From: an uncultured Pseudohongiella sp.
GTDB taxonomy: Bacteria; Pseudomonadota; Gammaproteobacteria; Pseudomonadales; Pseudohongiellaceae
NCBI GenBank assembly: GCA_902531515.1
Contig: CACAEJ010000003.1
Span: forward strand, 1-64,000
DNA: 64,000 nt
Direction of reading: 5' to 3'
In this document: piece by piece, positions 8,865 through 16,796 of the stretch
Layout of the letters: each line of letters begins with the position of its first letter
Numbering within the stretch: the stretch's first letter is position 1
Position numbers and translations under genes: made by a program
Notes under the pieces: generated by a model
Told to the model about the DNA's origin: nothing
The model's input: the letters and a program-made list of their open reading frames with translations, nothing else
The model's database searches: none

Positions 8865-10064
8865 ATGTCTGTAAGCATGAAAGAAATGCTCCGAGCAGGA
8901 GTACATTTTGGGCACCAGTGTAGGTATTGGAACCCAAAAATGGAACCCTTCATATTTGGTTCTCGTAACAAAATTCATATTATAAATCTAGAACATACCC
9001 TGCCCGCCTTTAACTCAGCTCTTGAGAACATTCAAGAGCTTTCTGCGAAAAAGAGAAAAATATTGTTCGTTGGCACCAAGCGTGCTGCGGCAAAGATTAT
9101 TAGCGAACAAGCTGAAAGAGCTGGCATGCCTTATGTAAATCATAGATGGCTAGGAGGCATGTTAACGAATTATAAGACAATTCGAGGATCTATAAAGAAA
9201 TTAAAAGAGTTAGAGACTCAAGAGCAGGATGGAACATTTACTCGCTTGACAAAAAAAGAAGCACTTATGCTCACAAGAGCTAAAGAAAAATTGGAAAGGA
9301 GTATAGGTGGGATTAAAGAGATGGGAGGACTTCCTGATGCATTGTTTGTTGTAGATGTGGATCAGGAAAGAATAGCTGTAACGGAAGCGAACAATCTAAA
9401 AATTCCAGTATTTGGAATTGTAGATACGAATAGCAGCCCTGATGGTGTTGATTTTGTAATTCCTGGTAACGATGATGCTATCAGAGCAATTCAACTTTAC
9501 GTTACGGCTGTTGCAGACGCTTGCTTAGAGGGTAGAGGTAGTGGTGAAGTAGGAAGTGAATTTGTTGAAGTTGAGGAAGTTGCATTAAAAACTTCGGATG
9601 CAGCGCAGGTTGGAGATAAGGCTGAAGATAAAAAAGTCGCATCAGACGCTTCGGAAGCAGAGAAAGTTAGAGATGAGGAAATAAAGTCAGATGAATCTTC
9701 TAATAAGGAGCAAGATATTGATCTTGCCCCAAAAGACACTGAAACTCAATTGGAAAGTGAGTCTGGGTTGACTGAAGAGGTATTTAGTCCCACTGAAGAT
9801 ATCAATTCTGAAAATAAGGATGAAGAAAAAGCTGTTTCAGATAAAGGTGATGAGGAATTAGAAGTAACCAAGAAAGAGATCAAACCTACGAAAAAGAAAG
9901 TCGCCACTAAAAAGAAGGTTGCTGTGAAAAAGAAAGTGTCCGCCAAAAAGAAGGTTGCTGTAAAAAAGAAAGCACCAGCTAAGAAAAAAGCACCAGCTAA
10001 GAAAAAAGCACCAGCTAAGAAAAAAGAATCAGTCAAAAAGAAAGAGGCGGTTGAAAAGGAATAA
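8865..10064 (+). CDS. rpsB: 30S ribosomal protein S2 with a long acidic and Lys-rich C-terminal extension
   Basis: The first ~222 residues are a normal S2 core ([52 protein letters not shown]). I chose the ATG at 8865, preceded by AAAGGTAAG; an in-frame upstream codon at 8817 lies in the leader. The protein then continues to 399 aa, well beyond the usual ~240-255. The extra part is an acidic, Glu/Asp/Ser-rich stretch (about 223-333) followed by a Lys-rich tail of KKKVAVKKK and KKKAPA units (about 334-399). There is no stop or frame break at the junction. The tail resembles histone H1-like tails, and its role is unknown. Confidence 0.95.
   Translation: MSVSMKEMLRAGVHFGHQCRYWNPKMEPFIFGSRNKIHIINLEHTLPAFNSALENIQELSAKKRKILFVGTKRAAAKIISEQAERAGMPYVNHRWLGGMLTNYKTIRGSIKKLKELETQEQDGTFTRLTKKEALMLTRAKEKLERSIGGIKEMGGLPDALFVVDVDQERIAVTEANNLKIPVFGIVDTNSSPDGVDFVIPGNDDAIRAIQLYVTAVADACLEGRGSGEVGSEFVEVEEVALKTSDAAQVGDKAEDKKVASDASEAEKVRDEEIKSDESSNKEQDIDLAPKDTETQLESESGLTEEVFSPTEDINSENKDEEKAVSDKGDEELEVTKKEIKPTKKKVATKKKVAVKKKVSAKKKVAVKKKAPAKKKAPAKKKAPAKKKESVKKKEAVEKE
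9972..10025 (+). repeat. three exact 18-bp tandem repeats in the rpsB tail
   Basis: GCACCAGCTAAGAAAAAA is present three times back to back, encoding three APAKKK units. Flanking KKK units are degenerate copies, so the tail has probably grown by slippage or unequal exchange. Copy number could vary between strains. Confidence 0.9.
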
Positions 10065-10128
10065 GTGATTGCTGTCAATTCATCCTGTTCAGGTTCTGAA
10101 TACAACTTAAATAAGGTGAAAGATTAGC

Positions 10129-10152
10129 AAGGGGGCATGAAGCCCCTTTTTT
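10129..10152 (+). terminator. terminator/attenuator between rpsB and tsf
   Basis: AAGGGGGC, a short loop, then GCCCCTT running into a TTTTTT tract, with one bulged G. It lies between the rpsB stop and the tsf start. A partial terminator here would let S2 be made in excess over EF-Ts, as is known for the E. coli rpsB-tsf unit. Confidence 0.75.
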
Positions 10153-10199
10153 GTAGACCAAAAGTTTTTAGTTCATTTGAGATGAGTGGAGCATGAACA

Positions 10200-11075
10200 A
10201 TGACGAGCATTACTGCGAGTATGGTGAAAGAACTTCGTGAGCGAACTGGTCTTGGCATGATGGATTGTAAAAAAGCGTTATCTGATGCCGATGGCGATAT
10301 GGAAAAGGCTATTGAGGATCTCAGGAAGGCTAGCGGCCTTAAAGCTGCGAAAAAAGCAAGCCGAGTAGCTGCCGAGGGAGTAGTGATGACCAAAATCTCC
10401 GAGGATGGTAATCGAGGTGTGATTGTTGAAGTGAACAGTGAAACAGATTTTGTGGCGAGAGATGAAAATTTCCTTGGTTTTGCCGAAAAAGCCTTAGATA
10501 GTGCTTTCGACGAGGGCGAAGCAAGTGTTGAAGAACTCCTTGAAAAAGGCCTGGAGATATCCCGTCAGGCTCTTGTGCAGAAGATTGGTGAGAATATCAA
10601 TCTCAGGAGGCTAGAGAGATTAAATTTTGAAAATGCAAACCAAGGAATCGTTGAAAGCTATGTGCATAATAACGGTAAAATTGGCGTATTAATTTCCCTT
10701 CAGGGAGGTGACGAAGCCTTAGCTAGAGATATAGCGATGCATGTCGCTGCAGTTAACCCAATGGTAGTGAGACCCGAGGACGTCCCTGAGGATATCCTTA
10801 CAAAGGAATCTGAGATATATTCTGCACAAGCAAGGGATAGTGGGAAGCCAGAAGAAATTGTGGAAAAAATGATTAGTGGTCGCTTGCGAAAATTCGTTGC
10901 AGAGGTCAGTTTACTAGAACAACAATTTGTTAAAGATCCAGAAATTACAATCCGAGATTTATTAAAAGAAGTAGGTGCTGACATTGTTCAATTTGTCAGA
11001 TATGAAGTAGGCGAAGGCATTGAGAAGGAAGAAGACGATTTTGCTGCAGAAGTTGCAGCGCAGCTTAGTTCTTGA
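10200..11075 (+). CDS. tsf: translation elongation factor Ts
   Basis: The nucleotide-exchange factor for EF-Tu. The N-terminal UBA-like domain carries the family signature LRERTGLGMMDCKKAL (residues 12-27), and the core has the conserved EVNSETDFVARDENF and HVAAVNPMVV segments. The length, 291 aa, is close to the 283 of E. coli. It follows rpsB after an intergenic hairpin and is 35 bases from pyrH, the standard gammaproteobacterial order. Confidence 0.97.
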   Translation: MTSITASMVKELRERTGLGMMDCKKALSDADGDMEKAIEDLRKASGLKAAKKASRVAAEGVVMTKISEDGNRGVIVEVNSETDFVARDENFLGFAEKALDSAFDEGEASVEELLEKGLEISRQALVQKIGENINLRRLERLNFENANQGIVESYVHNNGKIGVLISLQGGDEALARDIAMHVAAVNPMVVRPEDVPEDILTKESEIYSAQARDSGKPEEIVEKMISGRLRKFVAEVSLLEQQFVKDPEITIRDLLKEVGADIVQFVRYEVGEGIEKEEDDFAAEVAAQLSS

Positions 11076-11110
11076 AAGTAGGTCAACTGTTTAACTGATT
11101 AGAATATTTT

Positions 11111-11830
11111 ATGGCGAAGCTGGAGACGAAATACAAAAAAGTACTTTTAAAGTTAAGTGGTGAAGCGCTTGCTGGAGATGCTGGGTTTGGAATTGACCCT
11201 AAAGTGCTTGATCGAATGTCGCTAGAAATCAAACAAACTATTGAGCTTGGTGTTCAAGTAGGTATGGTGATTGGTGGTGGTAATTTGTTTAGAGGTGCCT
11301 TGCTTAATGCCGCCGGGTTAGAACGGGTAACTGGCGACCATATGGGAATGCTTGCGACCGTCATGAATGCACTAGCTATGAGGGATTCTCTGGAGAGAGC
11401 AAATGTGTCAACAAGAGTGATGTCTGCAATCCAGATGAGCGGAGTGGTGGAACAATATGATCGTCGAACGGCGATACGCCATCTTGATTCTGGTGACGCT
11501 GTAATTTTTTCAGCAGGCACTGGCAACCCATTTTTTACTACAGATTCCGCAGCATGTTTAAGGGGGATAGAGATAGACGCTGATCTAGTGTTAAAGGCCA
11601 CCAAAGTTGATGGAGTCTACTCAGAGGATCCAAGAGATAACTCCAAAGCAACTAAATATAGCCAACTAACTTATGACGAAGTTTTAGAGAAAAAGCTTGG
11701 AGTAATGGATCTAACGGCTATCTGCCTTTGTAGAGATCATGAAATGCCCATCAAGGTATTTAATATGTATAGACCTGGAGCACTGCTTGATAATATTTGT
11801 GGTATTTCCGACGGAACCTTAATCCAATAA
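11111..11830 (+). CDS. pyrH: UMP kinase PyrH
   Basis: Phosphorylates UMP to UDP, the entry to all pyrimidine nucleotides. It is an amino-acid-kinase-fold protein: KLSGEALAG near the N-terminus, [10 protein letters not shown] for phosphate binding, [28 protein letters not shown] and [13 protein letters not shown]. The length of 239 aa is typical. The spacing between tsf and frr suggests one operon. Confidence 0.97.
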   Translation: MAKLETKYKKVLLKLSGEALAGDAGFGIDPKVLDRMSLEIKQTIELGVQVGMVIGGGNLFRGALLNAAGLERVTGDHMGMLATVMNALAMRDSLERANVSTRVMSAIQMSGVVEQYDRRTAIRHLDSGDAVIFSAGTGNPFFTTDSAACLRGIEIDADLVLKATKVDGVYSEDPRDNSKATKYSQLTYDEVLEKKLGVMDLTAICLCRDHEMPIKVFNMYRPGALLDNICGISDGTLIQ

Positions 11831-11881
11831 CTAACGACGGATTGTTTTGAAAGCAAAATCGTTATTAAGAAGGAACATCAA

Positions 11882-12439
11882 ATGATAAACGATATTATTG
11901 GTGATGCTGAAGAGAGGATGCAAAAAAGTATAACGTCTTTAGAGGAATCGTTTAAAAAGATTCGGACAGGTCGAGCGCACCCAAGCATCCTCGACAGCGT
12001 CATGGTTTCATACTATGGAACAGATACTTTGTTAAGTCAGCTGGCTAACGTAAATGTTGAAGAAGGAAGAAGCCTGCTTATATCGCCGTGGGAGAAGAAC
12101 ATAATTGGAGAAATAGAAAAAGCAATCTTAAAGTCCGATTTAGGTTTAAATCCCTCTAATAATGGCGATACCATCCGGGTTCCTATGCCTCCCCTGACTG
12201 AAGAGACTAGAAAAGAGTATACAAAACAAGCGAAAAATGAGTCCGAAAATGCAAAAGTTGCTGTTCGCAATATCCGTCGCGATGCTAATTCTGATTTCAA
12301 AGATCTACAAAAAGAAAAGGAAATCAGCGAAGACGAGCAGAGGCGTGCTGAAGAAGGCATACAGAGGCTTACAAATAAGTATGTGGCGAAGATAGAGTCC
12401 GTGTATCAAGCGAAAGAATCGGACTTGCTTTCCTTTTAG
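11882..12439 (+). CDS. frr: ribosome recycling factor
   Basis: Splits post-termination ribosomes together with EF-G. Recognised by IRTGRAHPSILDSVMVSYYG near residue 30, LLISPWEKN and VAVRNIRRDAN; 185 aa is the standard length. It lies 51 bases after pyrH in the conserved tsf-pyrH-frr-uppS order. Confidence 0.97.
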   Translation: MINDIIGDAEERMQKSITSLEESFKKIRTGRAHPSILDSVMVSYYGTDTLLSQLANVNVEEGRSLLISPWEKNIIGEIEKAILKSDLGLNPSNNGDTIRVPMPPLTEETRKEYTKQAKNESENAKVAVRNIRRDANSDFKDLQKEKEISEDEQRRAEEGIQRLTNKYVAKIESVYQAKESDLLSF

Positions 12440-12474
12440 AAGATCATCAGACTGACAAGAAAATCAATGTTCAG

Positions 12475-13251
12475 GTGAATAACAGAAGATGTTACCTTGA
12501 AATGATGCCTGGCTCTCCGAATTTAAATAACCTCCCCAAACATATAGCTTTGATTATGGATGGCAATAACCGTTGGGCCAAGAAGAACGGCTTTCCGCCT
12601 AGGTTGGGTCATCGGCACGGCGCCGAAGTTGCAAAGCTAATCATAAATGCTTGCATTCGAAGAGCTATACCTTATGTAACCCTTTTTGCTTTCAGTAGTG
12701 AGAATTGGGTTCGACCTAGTAGTGAGATAAAAAGTCTCATGGCATTATTTTTAGCAGTTCTGAAACGAAGAGAGGTACTTGAGCTGCATAATAGTAATGT
12801 TAGATTGAGGTTTATCGGCAAAAGGGACAGTTTTTCAGAAAAAATTCAAATTGGAATGAGCCGAGCTGAAGATCTCACTAAGAATAATACTGGAACAACA
12901 GTTATTGTTGCTGCTGACTACGGTGGTCGTTGGGATTTAGTTAACGCGACAAAAGCGCTTGCCAAGAAAATTTGCATGAAAGAGATAAGCATAGACGAAG
13001 TTAATGTAGATGTACTTAATAAGTTCACAAGTTTGAATGGCTTTCCTGATCCAGATTTGTGTATCAGGACGGGAGGAGAGAGACGGTTGAGTAATTTTCT
13101 TCTGTGGCAATTTGCTTATACTGAGTTTTATTTTACTAATATTTTCTGGCCTGATTTTGATGAATCTGAGTTACAGCTTGCCTTAGAGGATTACGCACAT
13201 AGACAGAGACGCTATGGTGGTCAAAACAAATCATTTCGAGCAGACATCTAA
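12475..13251 (+). CDS. uppS: undecaprenyl diphosphate synthase UppS
   Basis: A cis-prenyltransferase that extends farnesyl diphosphate to C55 undecaprenyl diphosphate. The catalytic Asp is in ALIMDGNNRWAKKNG (Asp at about 29), followed by HRHGAEVAKLI and FAFSSENWVRP. The C-terminal RTGGERRLSNFLLWQ motif binds the diphosphate. Starts are possible at the GTG at 12475 or the ATGs at 12502 and 12505; the shorter forms are nearer the usual length. It ends one base before the probable cdsA start. Confidence 0.95.
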   Translation: MNNRRCYLEMMPGSPNLNNLPKHIALIMDGNNRWAKKNGFPPRLGHRHGAEVAKLIINACIRRAIPYVTLFAFSSENWVRPSSEIKSLMALFLAVLKRREVLELHNSNVRLRFIGKRDSFSEKIQIGMSRAEDLTKNNTGTTVIVAADYGGRWDLVNATKALAKKICMKEISIDEVNVDVLNKFTSLNGFPDPDLCIRTGGERRLSNFLLWQFAYTEFYFTNIFWPDFDESELQLALEDYAHRQRRYGGQNKSFRADI

Positions 13252-13252
13252 C

Positions 13253-14107
13253 GTGTTGTTCGAACGCATAAAAACAGCATTGATTCTTGCAGTTGGCTTT
13301 GTGGTAATTAGCACTCAGTCATCGGCATTAATCTTTAGTTTCTTAATTTCAGGATCTATGTTTTTTGTTGCATGGGAATGGGCAAATCTTGCAAGCTTTG
13401 CCAGTAGATTATCAAAATTCATTTTTTCGAGTTGCTTTATTCTCATTATTAGCTTTTTATATCTAAAGCTTGGATTAGCGGCAGGAACCACTCAAATAAA
13501 TGAGCAACTTTCATTAACGATTCTCTTCGTAGGTGTAATTTTTTGGATAATTTCGACTTATTTTCTATATCATTATCCTAAGTATTCTGATTTATGGAAT
13601 GGAAGATATAAATTATCAATCATGGGACTGCTAACTATTATTCCAGCTTGGAATGGAATGATACTGCTTAAATACTTTAACCCTAACGGATATCTACTGC
13701 TACTCGCCGTAATTTTGGTTGCGGTTGCAGATATTGGAGCCTATTTTATAGGCAAGAGTTTTGGGCATAGAAAACTTGCTGAAAAACTTAGCCCTAATAA
13801 AACATGGGAGGGGGTTCTTGGAGGTTCTGTGGCATGTATATTAGCGACCATTTTACTGGTGCCGTTGGTCAATTTTCTTGTTCCAGAAGCCATCGGAATT
13901 AATGTGGTCTCAAGTGTACTCTTAATATTGACCGTTATATTTTTTTCAATTGTAGGTGACTTGCTGGAAAGTATGCTTAAAAGAAATCAGGGAATTAAAG
14001 ATAGTGGAGATTTGCTTCCTGGTCATGGCGGAATATTGGACCGAATAGACGGACTTCTAGCAGTGATACCTTGCTTTACGCTAATTTTATCCATAATTAC
14101 CAGATAA
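13253..14107 (+). CDS. cdsA: phosphatidate cytidylyltransferase CdsA
   Basis: Makes CDP-diacylglycerol for phospholipids at the inner membrane. It has many hydrophobic segments and the family signature in two parts: LSPNKTWEGVLGG and GDLLESMLKRNQGIKDSGD with GHGGILDRIDGL. I prefer the GTG at 13253, directly after the uppS stop, which gives 284 aa; an earlier ATG at 13214 would overlap uppS by 38 bases and add a hydrophilic leader not seen in the family. Confidence 0.93.
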   Translation: MLFERIKTALILAVGFVVISTQSSALIFSFLISGSMFFVAWEWANLASFASRLSKFIFSSCFILIISFLYLKLGLAAGTTQINEQLSLTILFVGVIFWIISTYFLYHYPKYSDLWNGRYKLSIMGLLTIIPAWNGMILLKYFNPNGYLLLLAVILVAVADIGAYFIGKSFGHRKLAEKLSPNKTWEGVLGGSVACILATILLVPLVNFLVPEAIGINVVSSVLLILTVIFFSIVGDLLESMLKRNQGIKDSGDLLPGHGGILDRIDGLLAVIPCFTLILSIITR

Positions 14108-14116
14108 GAACAAATT

Positions 14117-15304
14117 ATGATCAAACAGTCGGTTACGATCCTTGGGTCTACAGGTTCCGTGGGTCGAAGCAGTTTAGATTTAATAAGGTCAACGAAAAAG
14201 TTTGAGCTCTTTGCTATTACTGCGAATAAAAACACCGATCTTTTACGAGAGCAATGTGAGGAGTTTAATCCTCATACGGCTGTTATCGCTGACGAAAATT
14301 TGGCGGACACTTGCTATAAGCTTCTCAGGCAGTCTGATTGTGACACTGAGTTAAAAGCGGGCCGGGTTGCTTTAGAAGAGGTTGCTGGGGACTCAAGAGC
14401 TGATGTTGTGGTCGCTGCTATTGTTGGTTCTGCGGGTTTAAATTCTACAATGACCGCAGCAAAAAGTGGCAAAAAGATATTGTTGGCCAATAAAGAAGCA
14501 TTGGTCATGTCTGGGGAGCTTTTCATGAAGACAGCTCTTCATTCAGGTTCTATGATTATTCCCATCGATAGTGAGCACAGTGGTATTTTTCAATGTTTGT
14601 CTCATGCTCCTTCGGGTTTAGATTTAGCTCAGCTCGAATATATAGAAAAGCTAGTATTAACAGCATCAGGTGGCCCATTTTTGAACCTATCTTCTTCCGA
14701 ATTGAAGAATGTTACTCCTGAGATGGCGTGCGCGCATCCGACATGGAAAATGGGAAAGAAGATTTCTGTAGACTCTGCTTCTATGATGAATAAAGGATTA
14801 GAGCTAATTGAGGCACACCACTTATTTGGTTTAGATGTGACGAGGATAGATGCAATAATTCATCCGCAAAGCGTTGTGCATGCATTTGTGCATTTTTTGG
14901 ATGGTTCAGTATTATCGCAATTAGCTAATCCTGATATGAAGATACCGATTGCATATGGTTTGTCATATCCTCGACGAATGGAAACTGGCGTCCAGCGGTT
15001 GAAATTAACTGAGCTCACAGAATTAGAGTTTCTTGAAATCGATGAGGATCGATTTCCCTGTTTGAAATTGGGCAGGTTAGCGGCTGAAGAAGGGGGCTCG
15101 AGCCCGATTGTATTGAATGCAGCTAACGAAGTAGCTGTTGAGGCTTTTCTGAAGAATAGAATCAGTTTTGTAAAAATCCCCGAGATTATTGAGGAAGTAA
15201 TGACTAAAATACCTTGTGAATCGCCTTCAACTATAGATATTATTCATGAGCTCGATTCACGTGCAAAACAGTTGTCTAACCAGTTGATTAATAAAGGGAG
15301 CTAG
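14117..15304 (+). CDS. dxr: 1-deoxy-D-xylulose 5-phosphate reductoisomerase
   Basis: The committed step of the MEP isoprenoid pathway, NADPH-dependent. The nucleotide-binding loop GSTGSVGRSSLDLI is at residues 10-23. The metal and substrate motifs IPIDSEHSGIFQ, LTASGGPF, HPTWKMGKKISVDSASMMNKG and LNAANEVAVEAF are all present. It is 395 aa. With ispD and ispF later in the window, three MEP steps are encoded here, and UppS uses their product. Confidence 0.97.
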   Translation: MIKQSVTILGSTGSVGRSSLDLIRSTKKFELFAITANKNTDLLREQCEEFNPHTAVIADENLADTCYKLLRQSDCDTELKAGRVALEEVAGDSRADVVVAAIVGSAGLNSTMTAAKSGKKILLANKEALVMSGELFMKTALHSGSMIIPIDSEHSGIFQCLSHAPSGLDLAQLEYIEKLVLTASGGPFLNLSSSELKNVTPEMACAHPTWKMGKKISVDSASMMNKGLELIEAHHLFGLDVTRIDAIIHPQSVVHAFVHFLDGSVLSQLANPDMKIPIAYGLSYPRRMETGVQRLKLTELTELEFLEIDEDRFPCLKLGRLAAEEGGSSPIVLNAANEVAVEAFLKNRISFVKIPEIIEEVMTKIPCESPSTIDIIHELDSRAKQLSNQLINKGS

Positions 15305-15338
15305 CTCATATTTCGCAGAATTGGGCAAAACATTTGTA

Positions 15339-16736
15339 ATGGCGATAGTTTTTCAAACAGTTGTAAGTATAGTCGCGTTAATTGTGACTCTGGGAGTTTT
15401 AGTTACGATTCATGAATTCGGCCATTATTGGGTAGCACGCCGCTGCAAAGTGAAAGTGCTTCGTTTTTCTATTGGTTTTGGTCGAGCTATTAAAACATGG
15501 AGAGGGAAAGATGGGGTTGAATTCGTAATTGCGCCAATTCCATTAGGTGGGTATGTGAAAATGTTGGGTCAGGAAGACACTAGAGTAGCGCAAAGTAATG
15601 AAGTGGCTGATGAAGAAAAACATGTTTCGTTTGCATCTAAATCTCCTTCACAGAGAGCATTAATTGCTGTTGCTGGCCCAGCAGCAAACTTCCTATTAGC
15701 AGTTTTAGTATTTTGGATTTTGAATCTTGCGTACGGTCAGAGCGGAATCGCTCCTGTGATATCTGGATTGGAAGATGGGTCCGTAGCAGTTTTAGCTGGT
15801 CTTAGGGAAGGTGATGAGATTCTTTCAGTTGATGGTAAAAATACCTCGACTTGGCAACAGGTCAATATGCGGATGTTATCACGTCTGGGTGAGACAGGAG
15901 AATTACTCTTAACAGTTAGTCGGTTTCCCGCGGCCGAAGCTCTGACTCTGGAACTGCCGATAAATTCATGGATGGCGCAAGATACGGAGCCCGATCCACT
16001 CTCAGAGCTCGGAATCTCGAGTTTAAAGATACCGCCTATAATTGGTGGTGTTATAGAAGGTGAACCTGCACATATAAGTGGTTTGCGTGCAGGAGATACT
16101 GTTTTAAGTGTCAACGGCGTGGAAATTGAGAGTTGGACTCATTGGGTTCGAGAGATCAGGTCCAACCCGGAACTTGAAATCGTAGTAATTGTCCAAAGGA
16201 ATGGTGCTGAGGTATTACTCCGATTGCTGCCAAAAGCTAACCGCGAGGCTGGAGCGGAAGTTTATGGAACCATAGGCGCGTATGCGCAAGAAATAAGTTT
16301 AGCTCAACTTGTCCCGGAAGAAATGCAGAGAAAAATAGCGTTTGGTCCAATATCTGCTATTCTTCCGGCGCTCGAAGAAACACGGGATAAATCGCTTTTT
16401 GTGCTAAGTTCGATCAAGAAAATGATTATTGGTCTAATTTCTGTCAAAAATATCAATGGCCCCATAACGATTGCGCAAGTGGCTGGAGAGACAGCGGCTT
16501 ACGGCTTGGAGGTTTACTTGGGATTTTTAGCACTTTTAAGCATCAGTCTTGGTGTTTTGAATCTCTTGCCAATCCCTGTTTTGGATGGAGGGCAAATATT
16601 ATTTTGCTTTATAGAGTTAATTATTCGTCGCCCTGTACCAGAGAAGGTTCAAGCATGGAGTCTGCAGTTAGGGTTATTGATAATTTCGAGCATTATGGTT
16701 CTCGCAATTTACAACGATTTTAATCGGTTTCTTTAA
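15339..16736 (+). CDS. rseP: site-2 zinc metalloprotease RseP
   Basis: An inner-membrane protease that cuts anti-sigma factors and leftover signal peptides. The HEXXH zinc site is HEFGH at about residues 25-29, in the first membrane segment. Two PDZ domains fill the middle (ISGLEDGSVAVLAGLREGDE and GEPAHISGLRAGDTVLSVNG). The C-terminal NLLPIPVLDGGQ provides the third ligand. I chose the ATG at 15339 (465 aa); a TTG at 15321 is in frame upstream. The dxr-rseP-bamA-skp order is standard. Confidence 0.95.
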   Translation: MAIVFQTVVSIVALIVTLGVLVTIHEFGHYWVARRCKVKVLRFSIGFGRAIKTWRGKDGVEFVIAPIPLGGYVKMLGQEDTRVAQSNEVADEEKHVSFASKSPSQRALIAVAGPAANFLLAVLVFWILNLAYGQSGIAPVISGLEDGSVAVLAGLREGDEILSVDGKNTSTWQQVNMRMLSRLGETGELLLTVSRFPAAEALTLELPINSWMAQDTEPDPLSELGISSLKIPPIIGGVIEGEPAHISGLRAGDTVLSVNGVEIESWTHWVREIRSNPELEIVVIVQRNGAEVLLRLLPKANREAGAEVYGTIGAYAQEISLAQLVPEEMQRKIAFGPISAILPALEETRDKSLFVLSSIKKMIIGLISVKNINGPITIAQVAGETAAYGLEVYLGFLALLSISLGVLNLLPIPVLDGGQILFCFIELIIRRPVPEKVQAWSLQLGLLIISSIMVLAIYNDFNRFL

Positions 16737-16796
16737 CAGTGAGCCACATCAGTTTGATGTGAGATAGCAGAAGTTAAATTTGAGTTAGCATTACAA

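Noticed and set aside
9972-10025. CRISPR-like repeat array
   Set aside because: The 18-bp copies are contiguous with no spacers and encode APAKKK units in frame.
9746-10105. A Phe/Ala-rich minus-strand frame of 119 codons
   Set aside because: It is the antisense of the Lys-rich S2 tail; AAA-rich codons read backwards as TTT. There is no family match or start signal.
13214-13252. cdsA start at the earlier ATG inside uppS
   Set aside because: It would overlap uppS by 38 bases and add a polar leader; GTG at 13253 gives the family length.
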